In this document: piece by piece, positions 47,086-59,600 of the stretch
How positions within the stretch are numbered: the first letter of the stretch is position 1
Layout: each line of letters starts with the position of its first letter
Source of the DNA: Bimastos eiseni
Taxonomy: Eukaryota; Annelida; Clitellata; Crassiclitellata; Lumbricidae
Direction: 5' to 3'
Assembly: GCA_959347315.1 (NCBI GenBank)
Contig: OY365813.1
Span: 34,351,528-34,415,527 of the forward strand
Length of the DNA: 64,000 bases
The notes under the pieces: generated by a model
What the model saw: only the letters and a program-made list of their open reading frames with translations
Database searches by the model: none
What the model was told of the DNA's origin: nothing
Program-made: the position numbers and the translations under genes

Positions 47086-47169
47086 CACATGTTTCGATAA
47101 TTCATTCGTACATTCCTTCCGATAAAAAGTTCTTAATTGTTGTTTACATCTGACTCACCCTTTGTAGTC

Positions 47170-47725
47170 CCAGGCAGAGATATCTAGAGATACAGACAGA
47201 AATACTTAGAGTTACAGGCAAAGATACCTAGAGATAAAGACAGGGATACCAAGAGATAGAGATACCTAGAGATACAGACGGAGATACTTGGAGATACAGA
47301 CAGAGATACTTAGAGATACAGACAGGGATACCAAGAGATAGAGATACCTAGAGATACAGACGGAGATACTTAGAGCTACAGGCAAAGATACCTAGAGATA
47401 AAGACAGGGATACCAAGAGATAGAGATACCTAGAGATACAGACGGAGATACTTGGAGATACAGACAGAGATACTTAGAGATACAGACAGGGATACCAAGA
47501 GATAGAGATACCTAGAGATACAGACGGAGATACTTAGAGCTACAGGCAAAGATACCTAGAGATAAAGACAGGGATACCAAGAGATAGAGATACCTAGAGA
47601 TACAGACGGAGATACTTGGAGATACAGACAGAGATACTTAGAGATACAGACAGGGATACCAAGAGATACAGAATGAGATACTTAAAGATACAGACGGAGA
47701 TGCCGAGACATACAGAAAGATATGC
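47170..47725. repeat. Minisatellite with 164-bp higher-order unit
   Basis: Short units (AGATACAGACAGRGATACYNAG) are organised into a 164-bp higher-order repeat. The marker CTTGGAGATACAGACAGAGA recurs at 47287, 47451 and 47615, spaced exactly 164 bp. Confidence 0.9.
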
Positions 47726-47883
47726 GAATAGAGATCAGCACGGACGGATATACCGTGAGAACAGCGAGTCACCACTCATTGGTAAATTGGCGGAAGCATG
47801 ACAAGAATTTGACCGGTGCCAATTATGTCTGGGTGCCTTCAACGCCCGAGGACATATCTCGAATGTAGAGCGATACGTAGAGA

Positions 47884-47960
47884 TGTGATAACAAGGATCA
47901 CAACGGCGCCCTCCTCCTCTATCCAGGTTTGGGATTGGCACTGACAGAGTGCAAAAGTGC
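47884..47960 (+). repeat. Dispersed repeat D
   Basis: GTGATAACAAGGATCACAAC, CCTCCTCCTCTATCCAGGTT and GGGATTGGCACTGACAGAGT. Confidence 0.7.
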
Positions 47961-48279
47961 CAGAGTTAACTGATGCAATTGGGTTTGCAGTTATACGGCA
48001 GCAAAAGTTTCCGAAGCTTTTAGTACTACGGCGTGTTTTGGTCCTCCGTGGCCTGTTGCCGATTAGTTCAGTGCTGGCCCCTAGGGCCGACGTTTCAGGC
48101 CTCTCTACATGGGCAGAGGCCACTACGACCACTTGCCCACACAAAGGCAGCATTCCGTTCTAACAGGTCGTTGATGTGTAGGTGCGTAACAGGCGATGTA
48201 AACACAGGAGTTTGTGTTGTTGGCGCTCATACGAAGCAGAATCATACAGGTAGGCTGGCGTCTGTTTGTGTGCGTGCAT

Positions 48280-48284
48280 GCGTA

Positions 48285-48315
<31 letters not shown>

Positions 48316-48342
48316 TGGCTTGCGTGTGTACGTGTGGGTATG
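48280..48342. repeat. (GT)n microsatellite
   Basis: GTGTGT tract of about 30 bp with flanking GCGTGTACGTG. Confidence 0.95.
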
Positions 48343-48562
48343 TAATGTAATCAAGCATTTATATAGCGCCCGTTCAATATATCTACTCAGAAGCGCCCTC
48401 TGATGTTACTAACGAATACTTAACATCAGTTAGCAAAACAGTCCACCGTAAGGTGAAAAGAGTCGCCAGTGGTTGGCCCACGCACAAGCGTAGAACCAAC
48501 CAACGGATTCCCATCAACAGCTAATAGACGGCTGGGATGTTCAGAGTCTCTGGACCAAGTTG
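48343..48562 (+). repeat. Dispersed repeat B, full-length copy
   Basis: Cleanest copy: TGTAATGTAATCAAGCATTT, ATATAGCGCCCGTTCAATAT, CTACTCAGAAGCGCCCTC, GAGTCGCCAGTGGTTGGCCC, CACGCACAAGCG, CAACAGCTAATAGACGGC and GATGTTCAGAGTCTCTGG. Useful as the reference for the family. Confidence 0.85.
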
Positions 48563-48599
48563 TGTCGAAAGGTAGAGCGACATGACGCATGCCTGCATG

Positions 48600-48607
48600 C
48601 ATGTATG

Positions 48608-48660
<53 letters not shown>

Positions 48661-48665
48661 GTATG
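48600..48665. repeat. (AT)n / ATGT microsatellite
   Basis: ATATAT runs with GTATGTA interruptions. Confidence 0.95.
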
Positions 48666-48805
48666 TACTTACAGTTTGTAAACGTTTTGGTTGCGATTGA
48701 ATTAGAGAGGGGATTATTCGCGAGGCTAAGTTATTTGAATTAATTTTCGATAGAGTTTCAAAGGTTTAGAAGCGGATTAATGTTAGTGGTGGATATTTGG
48801 AGAGA

Positions 48806-48812
48806 CATACAT

Positions 48813-48911
<99 letters not shown>

Positions 48912-48912
48912 T

Positions 48913-48943
<31 letters not shown>

Positions 48944-49045
48944 CATTGAGAGACAGACAGGCAGGCAGATATACATGCATACAGAGAGACATATAGGCAA
49001 ACGCATAGAAACACACAGACAGACAGACAGACAGACAGAGCCTGA
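48806..49045. repeat. (ACAG)n microsatellite
   Basis: About 35 CAGA units to 48945 with later shorter ACAG runs, ending just upstream of the candidate tensin exon acceptor at 49074. Confidence 0.97.
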
Positions 49046-49074
49046 CAGACAGACCTTGACTTCTCATTCTATAG

Positions 49075-52000
49075 AGCGATTTCTTCAGCTCCATTGACCC
49101 GTGGAAAGGACCCCGTCGCCCAACCCTGGTCCAACATCACCCTTCCACCCCAGTGGGGCATCCAACTCCGGACAATAAGGTTCGCTGTTCGTAGTCCTCG
49201 TCTGGCCAGCGCCTTGCAACATTTGCAACAATGGACCAGCATTTAATGTGTTATGACGGGCATTGTGTGGAAATTATTTGCTAGGAGTCTAGAGCGAGTT
49301 TTATTTGACAGGGTAGAAAGGGGATTGTATTTGTGAAGGGTAGGGTGTCTTTTGACAGAGTAGGGTGTATTTGTAATTGGGGTAGGGGTGTTTTTGTGTT
49401 TTTGTGAGGGCGTGTATTTGTAAAGGTTTGCACGTTCTCAGATGTAATGGAATTGGATAGGAGCTAGGTAAATGCCGTACTATCGTAATTTGGATTTACA
49501 TCATAGGAGTACTTTGCGATTCTGGTTGATTGATTGATCTTTTAATTGATGATAATGATGACGATGAGGGTGATGATAAGGATGACGACGATGACGATCG
49601 TTTATTGATCCATCCATCCACCCACCAACCCACTCTAAACCCATTCACCCACCCAACTACCCACATACCCATTTATCCATCTATCCACCCATTCATCCAT
49701 TCATTCAACCCAAGCCAATATCACCCAAACCTATCCATAAATTCATTCAGTAACCACCAACATATCAACCAATTCATTCATCCATTCAACCCAACCCGAT
49801 CCAACCCACCTATCCATCCACTCACTCACCTACCCTAAACCATCCACGCACCCAACTACCCACCCACCCACCAAGTCATCCATCCAATCATCCAGCTATT
49901 TGTTCATCCATTCAACCCAACCCGAACCAACCCACCTATCCATCTGCTCACCCAACTACCCAGCTACCAATTCATCCATCCAATCATCCAGCTATTCATT
50001 CTTCCATCCATCCTACCCGAGCCCACCGACCCTTCCATCCACCTACCAACCCTAAACCCATCCAACCAACCAACCACCCATCAACCCACTCACTCACCCA
50101 TCAACACATTCACCCATCCAGCCATCCACCCATCTATCCATCCATGCATAATTTCTCTCCTCATCTCTCTTCCTCTTTAGAAATGACGACCTTTTATTCC
50201 TCTGTTGGCCACCACCGTCGCACGTCCTCCCTCCCTGTCTTCGACGATCCTCCCTCCTTCTCCAGAGCAGGAAGTGGATTAAGAGGAGGACAGGTCGACA
50301 GAAAGGAATCGCTCATCCTCAAGAGGAATCTCCCAGCCAGTCCTAGACCTCCTCTGACGCCAAGAAGCAATGGAGATGGTAGGAGGAAGAACCCTTCTGT
50401 ATAAGAAGAACCATCTTATCTGGTCTGACTACATCTCATTATCGTTTAATATTCATCTCCTGTCATTCAATCTAGTCTCATATAATCTCAACTAATCTCA
50501 TCTCATTATCATCTTATTATTATCTCATTTAGTCTCATTTCATCCAATCTCATAAGATAATATCATCTCATCTAATCTCATTAGATTATCATCTCATCTC
50601 ATCTGTTGTTTTCTGGCGTATTGTAGTCTCTTCTATTGTAATATTGTATTGTGTTCTGTTATGTCTCATTATTCCATTCTACTCTATTATTCTGTGATGA
50701 TTTTATTCTTCTATGTTCTTTTCTATTTTATACTACTATATAAGTTCCATTTTATTGTGTTCTATTCTATTCGATTTTCTATTCTATTTTGTTCCTCTCC
50801 ATTGTATTCTATTCTGTTCTAATCTAATTTAACCTAACCTAACCCCCAATCGTATATTATTTGACATAATCTAACTCATAATCTAGTCTAATTTACCTAA
50901 CCCAACTCCAAATCATATTTAATTTCACCTAACCCCTATTCTAATATAATTTTACCCAACCAAACTCCAAAAATAACCTAACTTAACCTAAACTAACTCC
51001 AATCTGATCGAATTTTACCTAACCTAACACTAAATTCTATATCTAATTTTTACGTAACCTAACACCCAATCAAATCGAATTAAACCTGGTCTAACCTCTG
51101 ATTTAATCTTATTTAACATAACCCTATTCTAATCTAATCGGACCTAATAATTTGACGTAACCTGACCTATAATCTATTGTAATCTGAGATAGCCTAGCCT
51201 CTTAGCTAACCCTTGCTAATCTAACCTCGTTTTCGTGTTATCCATTATCATAGACTATTGGTCAAAGCGAGGCCTTACTACTGCAAGATCCGGTGAGATC
51301 ATCGACACCGACAGTGGCATATTCACCCCTCTCAAGGGTTCAACACTGCAACCCATGTGGACGACATCACCCAGGGCCACGCCCCTCACCTCGACGACCT
51401 CAAGCACCCCTGCGAAGACCAATCACTGGTCCGGTGGTACCTCATCGAAAATCCAGCCTTCCTCGATGTTGAGATCCCCAGCGCCCTCGAAGATCGCAGG
51501 AGTGGTGGACTTGGATGATGGAGGTCTGTCCAATTGGCAGGACTCATTCCAGAAGTTCATCTTCAGTGCCTCAGAGAAGCCAGTCACAGCAGCGGAAGAC
51601 TGGAAGGAGTATCTTTACCCGGAGAGGGAACAGATTTCTCGGAGCAGGAGCGGAAGTGGGACTCTAGGACGGAGGAACACCCCTACCAGCCTCGGAGAGG
51701 TCTCCAGAAACATCGGATCTCAGCGTGGATACGTCTCGGACTCCGAGGACTCGTGGAACTGGCTGGAGACCCAACGGGAGAAGCTGACTTCCAGGAGAGC
51801 CCAGGAGGTGCTCAGCAACCAGCGGAGGCAGAACGTGGAGGATCGGATGGAACGGCAGAGTTCCGAGGTTGAGCAGAGGCTATTGTCAGACCTGAGAGCC
51901 TCGCAGTCAAGCCTCAAGGGCGGCCGGGACTCGGGGGACCTGAGGGCATCGCAGTCCAGCTTACTCAGAGGCAGGGCCTCTGACTCGGGTGACTTGCGCT

Positions 52001-55000
52001 ACAGGGCCAGGTCCATGGATAACATTGGAGTGAACACGGACGACTACGACGTCAGTTACACCAAGTTCGGGCCAACGCTACAGAGAAAGGGAAGCACCCT
52101 GAGGAGCAGGGGTTCGGGAAGGGTCAACGGGGGGCCTGCCGATCTCGGGGGAAGGCGCGCATATCAGACCCTCCCCAAGGGAACCCGCCTCCTTCAGGGG
52201 AGTTCGTCGATGGAGAGAGCAGCTCATGGGAAGGATCAGTACTCCGCCAGGACGCTGGGGTCGCGGGAGGAAAGATTCGGCCAGTCGCTCGTTGGTGAGG
52301 CCGCCCCAGGTGAGTTTGATGGTGGATATTATAAGGATTGTATATCGTACCAAGACAAATGATTCCACGTTGAAATCCACAACAAATAGTTCTACGACAA
52401 TTGTTCCACGAGAAAAAAATCTTTTTCGTCCATTATATTTGATGAAGTAGAAGTTGGGTTGATGATTTTTATGCTTCCCAATCAACATGCTCAATCAGAA
52501 AGATTTAGTGTAATCATTAATTCCAGCTTCTATTTAAGCAAGAACTCTTGTCGATAATTCGACTTCTATTTCTGCAAGCGTCACTTTCATCTATATCATC
52601 TACAATGTATTTAGAAGGATTTCTTTCATCAATTAACTTCTATTTTAGCAATTATTATTATTATGATCAACCCAACTTCAATTTCATCCCTTTTTGATTG
52701 TGTTCCTTTTGTCCTTTAACCATTTGTCATCAACTGTTTATCGGTGAATATATATATATATATATATATATATAGCCTAAATATACATAAAATTATTTCT
52801 CTAAAATTATATTCATTCATATTATATTAAAAATTATATTATATATGTTTACAATTCTTACTATATATACACAGTGTATATATATATATTTATATATTTT
52901 CGTTTTTATTAATTCTTGCTTACAAGCTTTCGTGGCATAGTATGAACGGGTGATGACAGGTTTAACAAGAGTTAATTTATCTGTATGGCAAGGATGACGA
53001 TTATGATGATGATGATAATAATGATGCAATGATTTTCACAATGATGATGACGACAATGGCAATAATGATAATGACAACAAAAACTAAGGTGATAAAGACA
53101 GCGGAAATGATAAAGATAATGAAGATGATGAAGAGGATGATGAAGGTGATAAGGATGATTGATAATAATTTTTAATCTGTTTAGCATTTAGTCTGAACTC
53201 AAGTCGACGCCAAATGACGGGAGTTGGTGCCAAAAGACTTCAGGTCGGTTTCTATTGATCTGGTTCCAATTACTAATTTATTCCTTTGTTGTATATCTTT
53301 TGACAGTATCTGTTTAATGGTCAACCGAACATTAATTTATATAATTATATTATTGTTATTATTGTTATTTTCATTACTGTTGCTATTGTCATCGTTACTG
53401 TCCTTTTTATTGTAATAATTGTTGTTGTTGTTTTGTTGTTATGGTTCTTGCTGTTGCTGTTATTGTTCTTGCTGTTTCGAATTTATTATGCTCCGCTACC
53501 TGTTTTCTGCATTGGACGGTGGACAAACGTTCCAATTGTGTTACACGGTTTTCCGTCCGTTCCATACAGAACGAAGAAGAGGAGGAGATCACCCTTCAAC
53601 CAATTGGTCCAGGAGTCCAACCACTGGAGTCTCCGGATCGCTTTCCAAAGACGCTTCCAGTTCATTCCACTGGTTGGTGGTTTACCCATATCATCGTACC
53701 ATATCAGGTTGTCTCTTCTCATCTATAGAGGGGCGCTATACAAATCTTCGTAATAAAAAATACGAAATCTACCATCGTTTTATGATTCCTCCTAATTAGT
53801 GACGAATAACAAACCTACTATCGCTGTGATTTACTTTGATTCAATATAACCTGACTTCTATAGCGTCGTCACAATAGAAACAACACAATAAAAGCAGCTT
53901 ATGGTTGAGTGAAGCCTATAAGAAACCTTAATGAGTCCCATGGGGTTAATATTGAAAAATCTGTTTCCTTCTGTTTTGTTCTAGTCTAGTCTGGTATACT
54001 CCACCTAATTCCTCTCCAGTCTCATCTGGTCCAATCCGTTCTGGTTCATTCCAGAAACGTCTAGTCTAATCCAGTTTAATCCAACGCATTCCAGTTCAAT
54101 CTGGTTTGCTACGGTTCAGTCCAGTTTGTTCCAGTTTATTCCACCTCAGTTCAGTCTATTACATTATTGTTAACTGAAATAATTAGTTAATTTATAATCG
54201 GTCTCATTAAATCGATTCTGTTGAAACGTTATGAATTTCTTAGACATCCACAAAGCTTCAACAGCTGTTCCATCAATTGCCTTAACTCCCGCCACTCCAG
54301 TTAATCCATCCATATCCACTCTTCCTCGCTTCACCGGAAATTCCTCGCCGAGACACGGTGAGACACTACCGGTGTTCAACACCGGAACCGGACATCCTTC
54401 CACGTCACGTGACAGAACGGACGACGACGAGATCGTCGTTGAGCAGGCGATTCAGCCGGGGGTTCCACTTCCTGGAGGGACCATTCTGAACAACAACCTG
54501 CCGGCTCGCCCTCTGGTGAACTCCTTCGAGGTCTACAGGAACCACGGTCCTTCGATGTCCAACGGTTTCGAAGCGATTCAGCCAAAGACGGTTGTGGGTC
54601 CTATCAACACTTCTTCACTGAGACAACAGGTACAACACCGGGGACAACCACATCCTCGACAACAGAATATGTACACGCAACCAACTGTCGCGGATCAAAG
54701 CGGTGACTACTCAGGCGTGACGAACTGGCAGAGTCGTCAGTCATCCGTGAACGTCTATCGCTCTGATAGACCAGCAGTCAAGGACTCCCTGGCCTCGGAG
54801 GATGGACCGAGAAGGTCTGAGAACCTCACGAATCAACCAAGTATGAACACCATCCGAGGTTACGGGGGAACGGAGCAGTTGGCTAACGGGCAACAACAGC
54901 TACAGATACAGCAACAGATGCAGGAACTGCAGAGGCAACAGCTGCAACTCCTACAGCAACAGCAACTCTTGCAACAGCAGCTGGAACAACTTGGAATGAA

Positions 55001-56585
55001 TGCAACAGCTGATGTACAACCAATTCAGCTAATTCGTCAGCAAGATAGACAACTGGAGCAACAGCTATTACAGTTGCAACCATTTCAAGTGCAGAGCGGA
55101 CAACGTGACGTACCGTTCCAGCAACAGTTCACGCAACAGCGAACTATTCACAAACAACGCCAGGTGCAACAGCCACAAGAGCAACATCCGGAGCGTGGAA
55201 ATTTCGTGCAACAGCAACCGCAGGTTGTGCAACCTGTTGTCCAAACTCTACCAAGAGACAACCAATTCCAACCGTTCGGATTTCAGAAGCAACCGCAACA
55301 ACAACAGGGGCAACATTACGAATGGGCATCTTCGCATCAGTTCGAACAACCTGTTGTCCAACCTGTTGTCCAATCTGTTGTCCAAGCGATTGTGCGACAT
55401 CCTCCAGCGCCAGACAAACAGGCATTTCATCCCTTCTCAAAAAACATCCAATCTTCCACCTCTCCTTTTCCACCTCACGGAACTCAGCCTTCCTCTGGAG
55501 TTCCTCTACCAATCCAGCTCTCCTCTTCACAGACCCAGAGGGACCTCTCATCCAACACTCCAGCATCCCACTTCCAATCACCCAGAAACGTAATGACGAG
55601 GCAGGAGTCAGAGCCTGTCTCCCCAACTGGAGTAACCCCTCAGAGCCAGGGTTGCACCATGGAGATAGTCCATCCAACATATGTCGAGACTGCCGCTAGC
55701 GTTATACATCATTTCAGCTCTACTGGACCCCTAAACCACCCTCAGAGTAACCATCCTGTCTACGCAACGGTCAACAAATCCTATGTTCCCGGTGACCTTT
55801 GCTCCAACGGGCCCTTGACCTTGGGCGCTGACGCCGCCTCGAAGGGCCAAAGCCATATCGGCCTCGGATCGGCGTCCTTCGTCGCGGTCCAGAACCTCGC
55901 GAATCAACCTGGAGTGATGCAGACGTCACCCTTGGACGGAGTGAGGGCTGGTGGTGGAATATCGCCAGAGAGCTACTGGATCCAACAAGCGAGGGCAGAC
56001 AGGAACAACATGAGCATGGCGTCCTCTGGTGGAAGGTACATTGTATTCCATTTCATTGTATTTCATTCCATTCGATTGTATTCCATTTCGTTGTATTTCA
56101 TTCCATTCGATTGTATTCCATTTCATTGTATTTCATTCCATTCGATTGTATTCCATTTCATTGTATTTCATTCCATTCGATTGTATTCCATTTCATTTAA
56201 TTGTATTCCATTCTATTCTCTTTCATTCGATTGTATTTCATTCCATTCGATTGTATTCCATTCGATTGTATTTCATTCCATTGTATTTCATTCCATTCGA
56301 TTTTATTCCATTCCATTGTATTCCGTTCTATTCTCTTCCATTCCCTTGTATTTCATTCCATTGCGTTCTATTCAATTCCATTATCTGATAATCAATTTTA
56401 TTGTATTTCCATTTCTTTGTGATCTATTTTCATGTTACATTCATCCATTTGGTTTCCATTTCGTTCTATTCCATTCTATCAAGTCACACTGCCTCTCTCT
56501 CTCTCTCTCTCTGTGTCTCTATCAGTCTATTTATCTGTCTGTCTGTCTCTCTCTGTCCCTGTCCATGTCTCTGTCTACGTTTATC

Positions 56586-56664
<79 letters not shown>

Positions 56665-59600
56665 TCGTCAATGTATTCATGCGTCCAGATGATCGTCGTC
56701 TTTGTCAGTTCAGTTCCTTTCCTATCTACTCACTCAGCCCCCACAATCACCTCGACCCTTTAACCTCCGACCTTTACACGTGACCCCGTCGATACCACAA
56801 ACATGAGTCATACAGCGACAAGCAACTTGGCAAAGTTTCTGGGCAGCATCATCTCACCCAGGAATTCATAGCCCTAGGCTAACAAACAAGACCAGGCCTA
56901 CACTCTCATTCCTCAGATCAACTTCATCATTATCATCAGCATTATCATCAGTTCCTGACTCCAGCCATTGCGGCGATGGGTACGAATAAATCATCTAAAA
57001 TGTCCTCGCTCATTTGTTAAGTCCACTGCTTGCCTTAGTGTTAGTCCAATTGATGTTATGTCTTCATTTGTGTTGTCTATCCAGCGCATAGTCTTCGTCT
57101 GCCTTTGTTTCCTTTTCCTTTTAATCTTACATGTAGTGCATTGTGTGGGATTTGGTCAACTGGTATTCTCTCTCTTGCTGTCTGCCTCTGTCTCTGTTGG
57201 TCTCTGTATGTCGCTGTCTCTCTGTCTGTCTGTCTGTCTGTCTATGTCTTTATCTCTGTTCTGTCTGTTTGTTTGTCTGTCTGTCTGTCTGTCTTACTCT
57301 CGGATGCTGTTAATCGGTTGTCGTGGTTTCCTTGACAACAGCAGCAGCGTCAGCAGCCACCTGGCTCCGTTGACCGTGGACGTCTATCGAAGTGAGAGGT
57401 GGACGGATGCCTCTCCTCCTCAGGGACATGGCTCCCAGGGCTTCTACGCTGACCGATCCAGCGCAGGGAGCATCGCATCGTCCAGAGGTCGTGATCTTGT
57501 TTATCTCATACGTATTCATTGTGAGATAATGTATGTATGTATGTTTGTATGTGTGGAGGCAATTGCACAGCGCCGTGTTATAGTCAAATGTTAGATATAG
57601 AGGAATAAGAAGAAAAGGAAGAGAAAGTTGAGGGAAGGGAATTGGAGAAGTAGAAGACGAAGAAGACTGGAGAAGAGGAGGAATAGGAAGATGAAGAGGA
57701 AGATAAAGAGGAAGATGAAGAGGCTGTGGAAGGGGACGGGAGGAGAGGAGAATATTGGAGAAGAAGGGGAAGAAGAGGACGAGGAGAAGTCGAAGGAGAA
57801 TAGGAGGAGGAGGAATAGAGAAAGGAAAAGGGAAGAGGAAGTTGACTGAAGCTGAGGGATGAGAGGATGCGAAGAAGGAGAAGATGGATTGGAGGAAGAA
57901 ATAAGTAAGTAAGTATACTCTAAAGCCAGACGTCTGCAAATGCACCACATGTACAGAGGAAATTTAATAAGTTCGAACAGATACCTATATACAATTACAC
58001 ATATATATTCTATCTAAGGCATAGAAAATACACAATTACACACACATACGCGCACACACACTGAGATATATATATATATATACATACATAATTATATATA
58101 TATCTGAGGCATAGCAATTTGAGATGGAGAAGGAAGAGGAGAAGGAGAAGAAGGATAAGAAGGAGAAGGGGTCGATGATTAGGCAAAGGAGGAGGGGAAG
58201 AGGGCGAAGAGGAGTAAGACAATGAAGAAGAAGAAGAAGAGGAAGAATGGGAAGAAGAAGAAGAAGAAGAAGAAGAAGAAGAAGAAGAAGAAGAAGAAGA
58301 AGAAGAAGGATTAAAGAAGTGCATTGTCACTTATGACCTTTTGACCTCTCATTCCAGATGGCCCTGTGGATCCGTCAATTCCTTCGTCCGTCAACTTCGT
58401 CAGGGACACGTCGCACCTGTGGTACAAGCCTCACCTGTACCGCGATGAGGGTAAGTTGTCTCCATTTTAAGTTACCGCCTTTGTAGTTACCGCCATTTGA
58501 GGTTGCCACCATCAAACGGAATTCACCGGAATTTTTGCCTTTGGCCTTTTATCACCCATTGAGGTTACTATCATGTGTTTCAATTTACTTATCTAGGAGA
58601 GGCTCGTATGTGCATTATGCAACTAGAACCTGAATAGATACACAGAGTTCGTAAAATGGAACAGCTCAAATGGTTGCTACAATATCGCTGCGATGCTAAA
58701 GCCTCTCCATCAAACTTCCACCCATCAATCAAGCCCAAATAATATCATATTAAATTTAATTCGTTCTTCTCTAGGGTACACAAAACCGAACTCTATGTGT
58801 ATAGTTGCAGTTTAACGAAGCTGTGATAACGTAGGTCATTAGCGAAGACCTCCTCCTTTATCCATGCTTGGGACTGACACTGTCGGAAAGCAAACAGTCA
58901 CGTAGTTACCGAATTCCATACTGTCATTCAGAGCATTTATACAGCGTTTCTTACACCACGGCACTATATGAACGATTGGATATAGACAATCACGCGACTT
59001 GTTGTAATGATAAACAAAGACTACATATGCCGATTTTAAGTTGAGCAATCTGCCAGAGCAAGTAAGTAAGCGAGTATTCACGAGGCAAAGGCTTTTGCGT
59101 TTCGATGACAATACAATACGATGTAATTTGATATCGCCCTTTTTACAGTTTAGTTCAGAAGTGCACACATGCCTTGACGGCGCAACTTCAAATGTGCTTA
59201 CTGCAGAGCAATTGTGTGCGAAGGACTTGCTCAATTACGGTCCTTACACAGTGACTCCTCGGACGAGAGTCGAACTCGCTCACTCAGCGTACACTGAGCG
59301 TTATATGCCGACTGCTCTAACCAATCGGCCACCATGCCTCCACAATTTCAATATAAGCGTTGAAAAAGTATCGTGGTGTCGACAGAGTTTGCAAAATGCT
59401 GTGGCAATAGTGTCACGCCATTAGCCAATAGATGGCGGCAGTAGTCTGAGATGTTTAGGACGATTCTTTTACATGAATTTGAACAACTATTATTGCAATC
59501 ATTGAACCAACTCTCAGTTGGCTCGTATGCGTGAAAACCAAGAGTCATAATGGCGCTACACAATTTCTCAGACTAATGATGGAGCAATAATTTGAAAATC

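Noticed and set aside
47957..48163. Open frame of 68 codons as a tensin or other exon
   Set aside because: It follows directly on dispersed repeat D, is open on both strands through base composition, and has no recognisable motif or fitting splice phase.
50830..51240. Interstitial telomere (CCTAAC repeats)
   Set aside because: The units are degenerate, mixed with TCTAAT and TTCTA sequence, and grade into other simple repeats. No run of perfect telomeric hexamers.
54231..56783. A single uninterrupted 850-codon frame as one tensin exon
   Set aside because: The protein-like part ends at the phase-2 donor 56035, which joins in phase to 57342. The rest is the 35-bp minisatellite and TC/TCTG repeats.
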